A DNA stretch of 18,300 nt from JBDUDR01 sp040002845 (GTDB taxonomy: Bacteria > Actinomycetota > Actinomycetes > Propionibacteriales > Nocardioidaceae). A program made the position numbers and the translations under genes. The DNA lies in NCBI GenBank assembly GCA_040002845.1, contig JBDUDR010000049.1:1-18300 (forward strand), in the 5' to 3' direction. Numbering within the stretch: position 1 is the first letter of the stretch; every line of letters starts with the position of its first letter. This document shows, one piece after another, positions 1-7,338 of the stretch. The notes under the pieces are model-generated. The model worked only from the letters and a program-made list of their open reading frames with translations, made no database searches and was not told the DNA's origin.

Positions 1-654
1 GGCCAGCCGACCTCGACCGCTCACCACAAGCAGAGCGTCCAGGCGGACAGGGCGCTGGCTCGAAACACGTGGGTGGTAGTCCACCCCTATCACCACAACA
101 AGCTGTACGGCGCCCACCTGAAGCTGAGTGGTCAGGTGCGGTATCGCTCACATGGGAGCGTCTTCGCGGCGGCGGGTGTCAAGGTCAGGCTCCTGCGCAG
201 GCCCAACGGGTCCAGCAACTGGAAGCGGATCGACTCCGACACCACGAGCAACACGGCCAAGCCCACCTACTCCTTCGGCGCAACCGCCCGCGGCAACGCC
301 GACTATCGCATCGCCTTCCGAGGCAACAGCCATCTGCAGCCGTCCCGCAAGACGGTGCCGCTGTTCGTGCACCGGAAGCTGCCAGCCAAGATCGTGCAGG
401 TCAGTCCCACGGATCTGCAGCTCGTCGGCCACGTCATTCCCAAGTACGCCCACAAGAATGTCAAGTTGCAGAAGCGCGACTGCACCGGCTGTTCCTGGCA
501 CACGATCCGCCATCAGCGGACCACCTCGAGGTCGCACTTCAGCTTCGATATCGGAGCCCCGCGGTCCGGCTCCTGGTACTTCCGGGTCAAGACCGCCGCC
601 TCAACCCGATTCGCGGTCTCCTACTCAGCCACCTTCCGCACCTTCAAGCCCTAA
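1..654 (+). CDS. 3' part of a secreted/surface beta-sandwich (Ig-like) protein, 5' end outside window
   Basis: The frame is open from base 1 to a TAA at 652-654, so the gene begins upstream of the window. The GTG at 73 lies inside a continuous coding frame and is not a convincing start. The visible 217 residues contain alternating polar/hydrophobic strands typical of repeated beta-sandwich modules. One module covers roughly the first 120 residues and a second the last 90. Phrases such as KVRLLRRPNGSSNWKRI and KNVKLQKRDCTGCSWHTIR recall the 'strand, RR, W' layout of bacterial Ig-like repeats in actinobacterial exported proteins. A close Cys pair (CTGC) could form a disulfide. No catalytic motif is visible. 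An extracellular structural or adhesive role is inference; the fold assignment is by eye. Confidence 0.7.
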   Translation, partial: GQPTSTAHHKQSVQADRALARNTWVVVHPYHHNKLYGAHLKLSGQVRYRSHGSVFAAAGVKVRLLRRPNGSSNWKRIDSDTTSNTAKPTYSFGATARGNADYRIAFRGNSHLQPSRKTVPLFVHRKLPAKIVQVSPTDLQLVGHVIPKYAHKNVKLQKRDCTGCSWHTIRHQRTTSRSHFSFDIGAPRSGSWYFRVKTAASTRFAVSYSATFRTFKP

Positions 655-665
655 CGGCCACCTCA

Positions 666-728
666 CGCGATCCGACACTTATTCCGCGCGATCCGACAGT
701 TATTCGGCGCGATCCGACAGTTATTCGG
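666..728. repeat. Three contiguous copies of a 21-bp direct repeat
   Basis: Units lie at 666-686, 687-707 and 708-728 with no spacer. Units 2 and 3 are identical; unit 1 differs at two positions. The core of units 2 and 3 is GATCCGACAGTTATT. A related three-copy block with the same 21-bp period lies at 5446-5508, in the korA/nuoA divergent region. Unit length equals about two helical turns, so all copies face the same side of the DNA, as multiple operator sites often do. A degenerate intergenic repeat family is the alternative. Confidence 0.85.
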
Positions 729-788
729 CCTGCGTGTACGAACTCGAGGATCAGGTCGCATGGGACCTGTGACATGCGGCGACCAAGG

Positions 789-1335
789 TCAGCCGGCGCG
801 GCGCTCGGAGAAGCGGAGCTGGTTCCCCGAGGGGTCGCGGAAGGCGCAGTCGCGTACGCCTAGGGCTGGTCGATCGGTTCCTGAAGGACCTCGGCACCTG
901 CGGCGCGGAGGTGTTCGAACGTGGCGTCGCAGTCATCGGTCACGAAGATGACGGTGCTCAAGGCACCCTTGGCCAGCAGCGCCTTGAGCGGTTCCTGGTC
1001 CGCCGGCGCACGCATGTCCGGGGTCTCCAGCACGATCTCGATGTCGGGCTGGGACGCCGGGCCGACGGTGAGCCCAGCGAGGTGCATCCGACCTGCAGGC
1101 AGACGTCTGTCACCGTGAGGTCACCGCGGCGCAGCAACGCCTTGGCCCGCTCGATGCGGCGCGTCAGCAGATGGCCGTAGGGAGTCTCACCGTAGGCGGC
1201 ACGGAACTGGCGGGAGAAGTGGGCCGGCGACATGAGCGCGGTGCGCGCGAGCGCCGGGACGTCGAGCGGCTGGGCGTACGCACGATCTATGAGGTCGCGG
1301 GCTCGGCGCAGGTGGACGAGACCCTCCGGTGTCAC
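789..1335 (-). pseudogene. Fused remnant: AraC-type regulator N-terminus joined out of frame to VOC/glyoxalase-fold protein, plus a frameshift
   Basis: Reading the minus strand from a GTG at 1335, about 88 residues match an AraC-family DNA-binding domain: two HTH units, with PAHFSRQFRAAYGETPYGHL and the usual end VTDVCLQVGCTSLG. The match then stops. From about 1077 a different frame carries the middle of a VOC (glyoxalase/bleomycin-resistance fold) protein: LTVGPASQPDIEIVLE, then VIFVTDDCDATFEHLRAAGAEVLQEP. That frame hits TAG at 860-862. One base inserted there restores YGVRDCAFRDPSGNQLRFSE, the canonical VOC C-terminus, ending at TGA 789-791. AraC regulator and VOC genes are commonly adjacent in Actinomycetota. 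A deletion has apparently removed the regulator's C-terminus and about 40 residues of the VOC N-terminus. Neither product should be functional. Confidence 0.85.
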
Positions 1336-1487
1336 TGCCTCACCATCCCTCGGCGCTCAACGTCGCCGCCCGGCGCCGCGTCCGGCTGGCCGAACCGAGT
1401 AGGCCGCAGTCCAAGACGCCAGCCGAGAAGCCAATAGAGCCGCGACTCGCCGACCAAATTGCCGATTTGTTGGCGTCTCGCGGAACA

Positions 1488-1961
1488 TCACGATGGTCCT
1501 TCGGCGGACCCGTCGACGACCCCGATGTCTTCGTTCCACAATTCTGGACACTCGCGGATGAACTCGCTCATCATCGAGATGCATTCGGCATCGTCGAGCT
1601 GCACCACCTCCACCTCTGCTTCGACGAGCAGGTGCTGGGGTCCCTGGAAGTTCGTACTCTCCCCGATCACGACACGGCCGATGCCGTACAGCAGCACTGT
1701 TCCGGTGCACATGTGGCAGGGAGACAGGGTCGTGTAGAGCGTCGCGCGCTGGTAGACAGACGCGCGCAGGCGGCCGATGTTCTCCAGGCAGTCGGTCTCG
1801 CCGTGGCGGATCACGCTGTTCATCTGCACGCGCTTGTTGTGACCGACCCCGATCACCTCGCCGTCGACGACCAGGGCAGCGCCAACGGGCACGCCGCCCT
1901 CAGCTCGGCCTTGACGGGCTTGCTCCAGCGCTACCAGGAGAAATCGCTGATCGTCGTTCAT
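1488..1961 (-). CDS. Cytosine deaminase, yeast Fcy1-like zinc-dependent type
   Basis: The 157-residue product belongs to the CMP/dCMP deaminase fold and resembles yeast cytosine deaminase (158 aa) far more than bacterial CodA, an amidohydrolase. The zinc and catalytic residues are visible: H53-x-E55 in HGETDCLEN and C82-x2-C85 in TLSPCHMCTG. The family's C-terminal closing segment is present as ELWNEDIG at 140-147. Expected reaction: cytosine to uracil plus ammonia in pyrimidine salvage, in the cytosol. I chose ATG 1961 over the in-frame GTG 1967 because GAGG lies five bases before the ATG. It is an isolated gene, reading toward the AraC/VOC remnant about 150 bp away, with a short palindrome upstream. 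Activity on 5-methylcytosine or isocytosine-like compounds is possible in relatives and not excluded. Confidence 0.88.
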   Translation of the reverse strand: MNDDQRFLLVALEQARQGRAEGGVPVGAALVVDGEVIGVGHNKRVQMNSVIRHGETDCLENIGRLRASVYQRATLYTTLSPCHMCTGTVLLYGIGRVVIGESTNFQGPQHLLVEAEVEVVQLDDAECISMMSEFIRECPELWNEDIGVVDGSAEGPS

Positions 1962-2358
1962 GGACACCTCGAGGCGTACGAGGAACTGGCGAAACCTGGA
2001 ATGCCAGGTCCGGTCGAGCGCCTTCTCGTCAAGAACCTACTCAGGAGGTCAACGACCAACGGCTTTGTCACCCCTCGGGGCCAGTGGCGTGCGGTAACGA
2101 TGTCGACTCAGTTGTCCTGGTTGCTCGCGGCACCGCGGCTCCCGGGTCACCATCGGAGGATGAATGCCGAGGTCGGCAAGGGTTCGCCCATTGCGATACG
2201 TCGCCGACGGCCCAAGGGCAGCACCAACGATCCGTTCCCTGCGATCTGATAAACGCCGGGTGGCGTGGAGTCGCTTCGGGACAGGAAGGACCACGAGGGG
2301 GAGCGTCCGAAGACCATCGATGTCGGGCCGTCCCTAACTTCGAGCGCTGAGCGTCGTG
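1962..2358. other. Gene-free interval between the deaminase and korB
   Basis: About 400 bp with no ORF I recognise on either strand. The open frames here (plus strand to 2249, minus strand 2049-2294) are Arg/Pro-rich, lack ribosome-binding sites and resemble no known family. The interval holds the 5' region of the deaminase, including the palindrome at 1994-2009, and the 3' region of korB. I saw no convincing terminator hairpin just after the korB stop. Confidence 0.5.
1994..2009. promoter_or_regulatory. Small palindrome upstream of the cytosine deaminase
   Basis: ACCTGG-AATG-CCAGGT is a perfect 6-bp inverted repeat with a 4-base spacer. It lies about 33 bases upstream of the deaminase ATG (minus strand). 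The position suits an operator, or a hairpin in the leader. No clear -35/-10 pair could be fixed around it, so function is a guess. Confidence 0.25.
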
Positions 2359-3423
2359 CTAATTGACCGTCCAGGTGTCGGCCCCACGCAGCAGGCCGCC
2401 GAGGTCCTGGGCATCATTGGATGAGGCGAAGGCGACCTGAGCCCGGGCGTCGTCGTCGTAGGTGGGCCGCTCGACCTGCCGGAAGATGCCGACCGGCGCC
2501 CGGTCGAGGTAGCCGGTGCCCGTGAGCCGGGACAGCGCGAACGCGGTCGAGGGATCATCGCAGTGGGCATCGTGGACCAGCAACGCGTCCTCTCCGACGG
2601 TCGCGACCGGAACGATCTCGAGCAGCTGGGTGTCCGGATTGCGGCGTACCCCATGACTGCCGCCCTCGGGCCCGAAGCGGATCGGTTCGCCGTGCACCAG
2701 CGGGATGGTGGCGAAGTCCCGCGTCTCCGGGTCCTTGAACGCATCGAACGCGCCGTCGTTGAAGATCGGGCAGTTCTGGTAGATCTCGACCAGCGCGGTG
2801 CCGCGGTGGGCGGCGGCTGCGCGCAGCACAGAGGTCAGGTGCTTGCGGTCGCTGTCGAGGGTGCGGGCGACGAACGTCGCCTCGGCTCCGAGTGCCAGCG
2901 ACACCGGGTTGAACGGGGTGTCTACCGAACCCATCGGAGTGGACTTGGTGATCTTGCCGGTCTCGGAGGTGGGGGAGTACTGCCCCTTGGTCAGGCCGTA
3001 GATGCGGTTGTTGAACAGCAGGATCTTCATGTTGAGGTTGCGGCGGAGCACGTGGATCAGGTGGTTGCCGCCGATCGACAGCGCGTCGCCGTCACCGGTC
3101 ACGACCCACACCGAGAGATCGGGTCGGCTCACGGTGAGTCCGGTGGCGATCGCCGGGGCGCGCCCGTGGATGGAGTGCAGGCCGAAGGTGTCGAGGTAGT
3201 AAGGGAACCGCGCGGCGCACCCGATGCCGGAGACGAAGACGATGTTCTCGCGCTTCAAACCCAGCTCGGGCAGGAAGCTCTGCACCGCGGCGAGCACAGC
3301 GTAGTCACCGCATCCGGGACACCAGCGCACCTCCTGGTCGGAGGCGAAGTCCTTGCGGGTCTGCGGCTGGTCAGCCGTAGGCACGCCACTCTGCCCGGGG
3401 AAGGGGAGTTCGACGGCGGTCAT
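2359..3423 (-). CDS. korB: 2-oxoacid:ferredoxin oxidoreductase beta subunit (TPP- and [4Fe-4S]-binding)
   Basis: A 354-residue beta subunit of the 2-oxoacid:ferredoxin oxidoreductase family, 2-oxoglutarate type as in mycobacterial KorB. The four cluster cysteines are visible: C35 and C38 (WCPGCGDY), C69 (GIGCAARFPYY) and C218 (YQNCPIFNDGA). The thiamine diphosphate/Mg site is GDGDALSIGGNH at 110-121, followed by NNRIYGLTKGQYSPTS from 138. With KorA it decarboxylates a 2-oxoacid to the acyl-CoA and reduces ferredoxin in the cytosol. The start is ATG 3423, overlapping the korA stop by four bases (ATGA), which indicates translational coupling. The frame stays open far upstream but only as an antisense-like shadow inside korA. 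2-Oxoglutarate is the likeliest substrate; pyruvate cannot be excluded. Confidence 0.93.
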   Translation of the reverse strand: MTAVELPFPGQSGVPTADQPQTRKDFASDQEVRWCPGCGDYAVLAAVQSFLPELGLKRENIVFVSGIGCAARFPYYLDTFGLHSIHGRAPAIATGLTVSRPDLSVWVVTGDGDALSIGGNHLIHVLRRNLNMKILLFNNRIYGLTKGQYSPTSETGKITKSTPMGSVDTPFNPVSLALGAEATFVARTLDSDRKHLTSVLRAAAAHRGTALVEIYQNCPIFNDGAFDAFKDPETRDFATIPLVHGEPIRFGPEGGSHGVRRNPDTQLLEIVPVATVGEDALLVHDAHCDDPSTAFALSRLTGTGYLDRAPVGIFRQVERPTYDDDARAQVAFASSNDAQDLGGLLRGADTWTVN

Positions 3424-5288
3424 CTTTCGAGGTCCTCCAGCGTCGTGGTGATGGCGTCGACCAGCTCGGCGGCCGTGAACGGCAGCCCCCGCACCTTGTT
3501 GTAGCCGACGACGTCGATCAGGAACTTGGCCCGCAACAGCATCGACAGCTGACCGAGGTTCATCTCGGGCACCAGCACCCGGTCGTACCGGCGGAGCACG
3601 TCGCCGAGATCGGACGGGAACGGGTTGAGATGGCGCAGGTGGGCTTGGGCCACGGGTCGACCGGCGCTCCGCAGCCGGCGGACGGCCGCTCCGATCGGGC
3701 CGTAGGTCGAGCCCCAGCCGAGCACCAGCACGCGAGCGCGTCCGTCGGGATCGTCGAGATCGGTGGCTGGGATCGAGTGGGCGATGGCGTCCACCTTCGC
3801 CTGCCGGGTGCGCACCATCAGGTCGTGGTTGGTCGGGTCGTATGAGATGTTGCCGGTGCCGTCGGCCTTCTCGATGCCGCCGATGCGGTGTTCGAGGCCG
3901 GCCGTCCCCGGCAACGCCCACGGCCGAGCCAGCGTCAGGGGGTCGCGTTTGTACGGCCAGAACTCGGCCTCCCCCTGGTTGTTGACGTGGTTGGGCTCGG
4001 TCTGGAAGTCGGCGTCGATGCCCGGCAGCGCGGTCACGTCTGGCACCTGCCACGGCTCGGAGCCGTTGGCGAGGTAGCCGTCGGAGAGCAGGAGCACCGG
4101 CGTCCGGTAGGTCACCGCGATGCGCGCCGCCTCAAGGGCCGCGTCGAAGCAGTCACCGGGGGAGCGGGGTGCCACGATCGGAGTCGGCGCTTCGCTGTTG
4201 CGACCGAACATCGCCTGCAGGAGATCTGCCTGCTCGGTCTTCGTGGGCAGCCCGGTGGAGGGGCCCCCGCGCTGGATGTCGCAGACGATGAGCGGGAGCT
4301 CGAGCATGACGGCCAGCCCGATGGTCTCGCTCTTGAGCGCAACCCCGGGACCTGATGTGGTGGTTACGCCGAGCGCTCCGCCGAAGGACGCGCCGAGCGC
4401 GGCCCCGATGCCGGCGATCTCGTCCTCTGCCTGGAAGGTCATGACACCGAACCGCTTGTGCTTCGACAGCTCGTGCAAGATGTCCGAGGCCGGTGTGATC
4501 GGGTAGGACCCGAGGAACAACGGCAGGTTGGACTGCACAGAAGCGGCGATCAGGCCGTATGCGAGGGCGAGGTTGCCTGAGATGTTGCGGTAGGTGCCGG
4601 CCGGCATCGGCGCCGGCTTGACCTCGTACGAGATCGCGAAGCCCTCGGTGGTCTCGCCGAAGTTCCAGCCGGACTTGAACGCCGTGATGTTTGCGTCGCG
4701 GATCTGCGGCGACTTGGCGAACTTGGACTCCAGGAAGTCGATGGTCGGCTGGGTCGGGCGGCCGTAGAGCCAGGAGAGCAACCCCAGGGCGAACATGTTC
4801 TTCGCGCGCGAGGCGTCCTTGCGGGTCAGGCCGAACTCCTTCACGCCCTCGACCGTGAGCGTCGTGAGGTCGATGGCGTGGACGTTGAAGTTTTCCAGCG
4901 AGTCGTCTTCCAGCGGATTGGTGGCGTAGCCCGCTCGCTTGAGGTTGCGAGTGGTGAAGTCATGTGAGTCGACGATGACCGTCGCGCCGTTCGGAAGGTC
5001 TTCGAGGTTCGCGCGGAGTGCGGCGGGGTTCATCGCGACCAGGACGTCCGGAGCGTCGCCCGGCGTGAGGATGTCGTGGTCTGCGAAGTGCAGCTGGAAC
5101 GACGAGACTCCGGGCATGGTGCCGGCCGGGGCCCGGATCTCCGCGGGAAAGTTCGGAAGCGTCGACAGGTCGTTGCCGAAGGCCGCGGACTCCTGGGTGA
5201 AGCGGTCGCCTGTGAGTTGCATTCCGTCGCCGGAGTCGCCGGCGAATCTGATGATGACCCGGTCGAGTTGCTTGACCTGCTTGGTCAC
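3420..5288 (-). CDS. korA: 2-oxoacid:ferredoxin oxidoreductase, fused gamma-alpha subunit
   Basis: A 622-residue subunit with the gamma domain first (about 1-215, GDSGDGMQLTG at 17-27) and the alpha (pyrimidine-binding) domain after. The family signature YPITPASD is at 262-269, and QRGGPSTGLPTKTEQADL starts at 339. This gamma-alpha fusion and length match actinobacterial KorA, for example the mycobacterial protein. It contains no ferredoxin domain, so electrons leave through the KorB cluster to a free ferredoxin. The start is GTG 5288, with GAGG eight bases upstream. The gene is divergent from the nuo operon across a 351-bp region, which places a source of reduced ferredoxin beside a complex I lacking its NADH module. 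Anaerobic or CoA-limited control has been described for relatives; nothing here proves it. Confidence 0.93.
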   Translation of the reverse strand: MTKQVKQLDRVIIRFAGDSGDGMQLTGDRFTQESAAFGNDLSTLPNFPAEIRAPAGTMPGVSSFQLHFADHDILTPGDAPDVLVAMNPAALRANLEDLPNGATVIVDSHDFTTRNLKRAGYATNPLEDDSLENFNVHAIDLTTLTVEGVKEFGLTRKDASRAKNMFALGLLSWLYGRPTQPTIDFLESKFAKSPQIRDANITAFKSGWNFGETTEGFAISYEVKPAPMPAGTYRNISGNLALAYGLIAASVQSNLPLFLGSYPITPASDILHELSKHKRFGVMTFQAEDEIAGIGAALGASFGGALGVTTTSGPGVALKSETIGLAVMLELPLIVCDIQRGGPSTGLPTKTEQADLLQAMFGRNSEAPTPIVAPRSPGDCFDAALEAARIAVTYRTPVLLLSDGYLANGSEPWQVPDVTALPGIDADFQTEPNHVNNQGEAEFWPYKRDPLTLARPWALPGTAGLEHRIGGIEKADGTGNISYDPTNHDLMVRTRQAKVDAIAHSIPATDLDDPDGRARVLVLGWGSTYGPIGAAVRRLRSAGRPVAQAHLRHLNPFPSDLGDVLRRYDRVLVPEMNLGQLSMLLRAKFLIDVVGYNKVRGLPFTAAELVDAITTTLEDLER

Positions 5289-5379
5289 GACCTATGCCTC
5301 TTTTCGGCGGGCGCTCGTTTGCGCGTGTGGTGCGCGTTGCGCCTCGCTCTTTGTCAGTCCTCTTTCAGTGGCGCCTGGG

Positions 5380-5398
5380 TTGGCGGATCACCGACCAA
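5380..5398. promoter_or_regulatory. Imperfect palindrome, candidate operator near korA
   Basis: TTGGCGG, then ATCA, then CCGACCAA form arms that match except for one extra A in the right arm. It lies about 90-110 bases upstream of the korA GTG start. It may be a repressor or activator site, but no regulator family can be named from it. Confidence 0.25.
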
Positions 5399-5445
5399 TC
5401 CTACGTGCGTACGCCTACCCAGATGGGGGCGGCACGCGATCCTTC

Positions 5446-5508
5446 CTCCATCCGACAGTTAATCGCGCCGATCCGACACTTATTTCGCGCGATCCGACAC
5501 GTGTGCCC
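5446..5508. repeat. Second three-copy block of the 21-bp repeat, in the kor/nuo divergent region
   Basis: TCCGACA recurs at 5451, 5472 and 5493, exactly 21 bp apart and in the same orientation as the block at 666-728. The copies are more diverged: TCCGACAGTTAATCG, TCCGACACTTATTTCG and TCCGACACGTGTG. Same unit, same period and same copy number at two places 4.8 kb apart argue against chance. Location between two divergent operons suggests a protein-binding array; a decaying repeat family is the alternative. Confidence 0.75.
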
Positions 5509-5527
5509 CACCCGCGAGCTTTGGGGC
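5505..5527. repeat. Hairpin with GCCCCA/TGGGGC arms
   Basis: A 6-bp perfect inverted repeat with an 11-base loop follows directly on the third 21-bp unit. A similar hairpin (GGCCCCA/TGGGGCC around CGAGTC) lies at 15233-15252. The two share CCCCAC, then GAG, then TGGGGCCA. It has no T-tract, so it is not an obvious terminator. Confidence 0.4.
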
Positions 5528-5639
5528 CACTCGCTGGTGCTCCAACCCTCCATGAAGCGCGGTACCCCGGTCGAGCTCGATTGCGGCTTGCATACACTCA
5601 CCCACAAGGTTGATCACCAGACGGCGAGGTGAGTGCGTG

Positions 5640-6002
5640 ATGTCGTACTACCACTCGTACCTGCCGGTCCTGATCTTGTCCGCTGTCGGTGCCCTCATGG
5701 TGGTGGCGATGCTCGCCGGCAACCGACTGCTGAGGCCCGACCGCCCGTCGCCGGAGAAGATGCTGACGTACGAGTGCGGGGTCGACCCGGTCGGGGAGGG
5801 CTGGGCGCAGAGCCACATCCGCTACTACGTCTTCGCCTATCTGTACGTCGTATTCGCCGTCGATGCGGTGTTCCTCTTCCCTTGGGCGACCGTGTTCGCC
5901 GCTCTCGGGTGGGTCACGGTCGTGGAGATGGCCATCTTCGTCGGGTTCATTGCCGTGGGACTGCTGTACGCGTGGCGCAAGGGCGTGCTCACATGGACTT
6001 GA
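5640..6002 (+). CDS. nuoA: NADH-quinone oxidoreductase-like subunit A
   Basis: A 120-residue membrane subunit with three transmembrane helices (about 6-26, 61-83 and 88-110). The family loop MLTYECGVDP is at 41-50, with the conserved C46. In complex I this subunit helps form the quinone cavity/membrane junction with NuoH and NuoD. The usual FDVE acidic pair of helix 2 (D79 and E81 in E. coli) appears as F72-A73-V74-D75, so one carboxylate is missing and the other is Asp. The start is ATG 5640, ten bases after GAGG; GTG 5637 is a close alternative. It is the first gene of the operon and overlaps nuoB by 10 bp. Confidence 0.93.
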   Translation: MSYYHSYLPVLILSAVGALMVVAMLAGNRLLRPDRPSPEKMLTYECGVDPVGEGWAQSHIRYYVFAYLYVVFAVDAVFLFPWATVFAALGWVTVVEMAIFVGFIAVGLLYAWRKGVLTWT

Positions 6003-6610
6003 TCTACCGCCAGTTCGATGAACCCGAGGAGCCACCGAACCAGTCCGTCGATCTCCCCGACCCGACGGTCGGCCCGCGGTCGACGCTGGCGCCCAATCCG
6101 GTCCGGTATGTGCTCAACTGGGGTCGCCGCTACTCCTTGTGGGTGTTCAACTTCGGACTCGCCTGCTGTGCCATCGAGTTCATCGCAACTTCGATGGCAC
6201 GCCACGATTTCATCAGGCTCGGAGTCATCCCGTTCGCACCCGGACCCCGGCAGGCCGACCTGATGGTGGTCTCCGGCACCGTCACGGACAAGATGGCGCC
6301 GGCAATCAAGCGGTTGTACGAGCAGATGCCGGAGCCGAAGTACGTCATCTCCTTCGGCTCGTGCTCCAACAGCGGCGGACCCTACTGGGACTCCTACTGC
6401 GTCACGAAAGGCGTCGACCAGATCATCCCGGTCGATGTGTACGTCTCAGGATGTCCACCTCGGCCCGAGGCGCTCTTGCAGGGAATCATGAAGCTGCAGG
6501 ACAAGATCGCCGGTGAGTCGTTGGCTGACCGGTACGCGGCGATCGACTCTGCAAGGTCAGCCGCTGCGTTGTCCCGTCCGCCGGTGGTCTCCCCGGGAGC
6601 CGAATCGTGA
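5993..6610 (+). CDS. nuoB: NADH-quinone oxidoreductase-like subunit B (N2 cluster)
   Basis: A 205-residue peripheral subunit (PSST homologue). All four N2 [4Fe-4S] ligands are present: the tandem C58-C59 (GLACCAIEF), C124 (GSCSNSGG) and C154 (SGCPPRPEAL). PRQADLMVVSGTVT at 85-98 is typical of the family. The N-terminus carries about 35 acidic/Pro-rich residues before the core, and the C-terminus a short Ala/Ser tail. N2 is the last cluster before quinone and normally sits against NuoD, which this operon lacks. The start is ATG 5993, inside the end of nuoA; the stop overlaps nuoC by four bases. Confidence 0.95.
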   Translation: MDLIYRQFDEPEEPPNQSVDLPDPTVGPRSTLAPNPVRYVLNWGRRYSLWVFNFGLACCAIEFIATSMARHDFIRLGVIPFAPGPRQADLMVVSGTVTDKMAPAIKRLYEQMPEPKYVISFGSCSNSGGPYWDSYCVTKGVDQIIPVDVYVSGCPPRPEALLQGIMKLQDKIAGESLADRYAAIDSARSAAALSRPPVVSPGAES

Positions 6611-7338
6611 CGTGGTCCGACGAGGTGGTGGGAGCACTGACGCCCGTGCTCGGGTCCGAGCCGAAGGCGGACCATGGGTTCGAGCAGCTGACGGTCTCGA
6701 TCGCGGCCGAGCACTGGCTGGCTGCAGCCCGGACCCTCCGCGACGATGTCGGTTGCGCCTTCTTCGACTGGTTGTCCGCCGTCGACCAGCTTTCTGACGG
6801 GTTCACCGTCGTCTGCCACGTCGCGCGGCGAGCGGTCGGCAGTGTCGACCACGTCATCATCTCCACGAGCGTTCCTCGTGAGACCCCGGTCGTCGCCTCC
6901 ATCGCGTCGGTCTATGCAGGCGCCCGCTGGCACGAGCGAGAGACGCACGAGATGTTCGGCATCGACTTCGAGGGCGCCGACGAGCTCGACACGCTTTTGC
7001 TGCCTGAGGGCTTCGAGGGGCATCCGCTGCGCAAGGACTTCGTGCTTGCCTCCCGCGTCGCCAAGCCCTGGCCAGGTGCGAAGGAGCCGGGTGAGTCCGA
7101 CCACCAAGCCGCTCCAAGTCGACGAAGGATGCTCCCCCCAGGCGTCCCCGATCAAGAGTCGTGGGGTCCGCGGGCTCCCGGCTCGCCGGCGCCGGATCCA
7201 CTGGCCGCCGCGCAGTCCCCCAGCGCCCGGCCGAGGCGCGCCTCCGCGCAGGCTCCCTCCGTCCGGCCGAGGCGAGCGCCCCGACCTGCTCCCGAGCCCG
7301 AAAAGACCGACCCGGCCGACGGAGCCGGTGATGGGTGA
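6607..7338 (+). CDS. nuoC: NADH-quinone oxidoreductase-like subunit C with disordered C-terminal tail
   Basis: A 243-residue product whose first 150 residues form the NuoC (30 kDa) domain: signature ERETHEMFGIDFEG at 110-123 and EGHPLRKDF at 137-145. After WPGAKEPGES (155-164) comes an Arg/Pro/Ala/Ser-rich, probably disordered tail of about 80 residues. The tail contains a 12-residue-period repeat (SPSARPRRAS at 204-213 and APSVRPRRAP at 216-225); its DNA repeats an 11-base core 36 bp apart. In complete operons nuoD follows nuoC or is fused to it. Here the next gene is nuoH, and no NuoD-like sequence is present. The start is GTG 6607 in a GTGA overlap with nuoB; it overlaps nuoH by eight bases. 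Confidence 0.92.
   Translation: MTWSDEVVGALTPVLGSEPKADHGFEQLTVSIAAEHWLAAARTLRDDVGCAFFDWLSAVDQLSDGFTVVCHVARRAVGSVDHVIISTSVPRETPVVASIASVYAGARWHERETHEMFGIDFEGADELDTLLLPEGFEGHPLRKDFVLASRVAKPWPGAKEPGESDHQAAPSRRRMLPPGVPDQESWGPRAPGSPAPDPLAAAQSPSARPRRASAQAPSVRPRRAPRPAPEPEKTDPADGAGDG

Larger units (their letters stand above)
5289..5639. promoter_or_regulatory. Divergent control region between korA and nuoA
   Basis: A 351-bp gene-free interval must hold the promoters of korAB (minus) and nuoA-N (plus). It contains an imperfect palindrome at 5380-5398, the three-copy 21-bp repeat at 5446-5508 and a hairpin at 5505-5527. TACACT at 5593-5598 is a possible -10 for nuoA, but no good -35 lies 16-18 bases before it. 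The nuoA ribosome-binding site is GAGGTGAG at 5626-5633. Coordinated control of both operons from here is inference. Confidence 0.6.

Noticed and set aside
666..728. CRISPR array
   Set aside because: Units are contiguous with no spacers and are only 21 bp; no cas genes are present.
69..863. ORF with a repeated RDPTVI heptapeptide over the 21-bp repeats
   Set aside because: A 21-bp DNA repeat yields a heptapeptide repeat in any open frame; the true frame of the upstream gene ends at 654.
1329..2249. 306-residue plus-strand ORF opposite the cytosine deaminase
   Set aside because: It is the antisense shadow of the deaminase with no ribosome-binding site or family resemblance.
3424..4053. Upstream extension of the korB frame, giving a 564-residue ORF
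   Set aside because: The extension is Arg/Pro-rich sequence inside korA in another frame; KorB begins at the ATG 3423 by family length and the ATGA overlap.
6746..7330. Upstream extension of the nuoH frame through nuoC
   Set aside because: Composition is shadow-like and nuoC is a clear gene in the other frame; NuoH family length fits the start at 7331.
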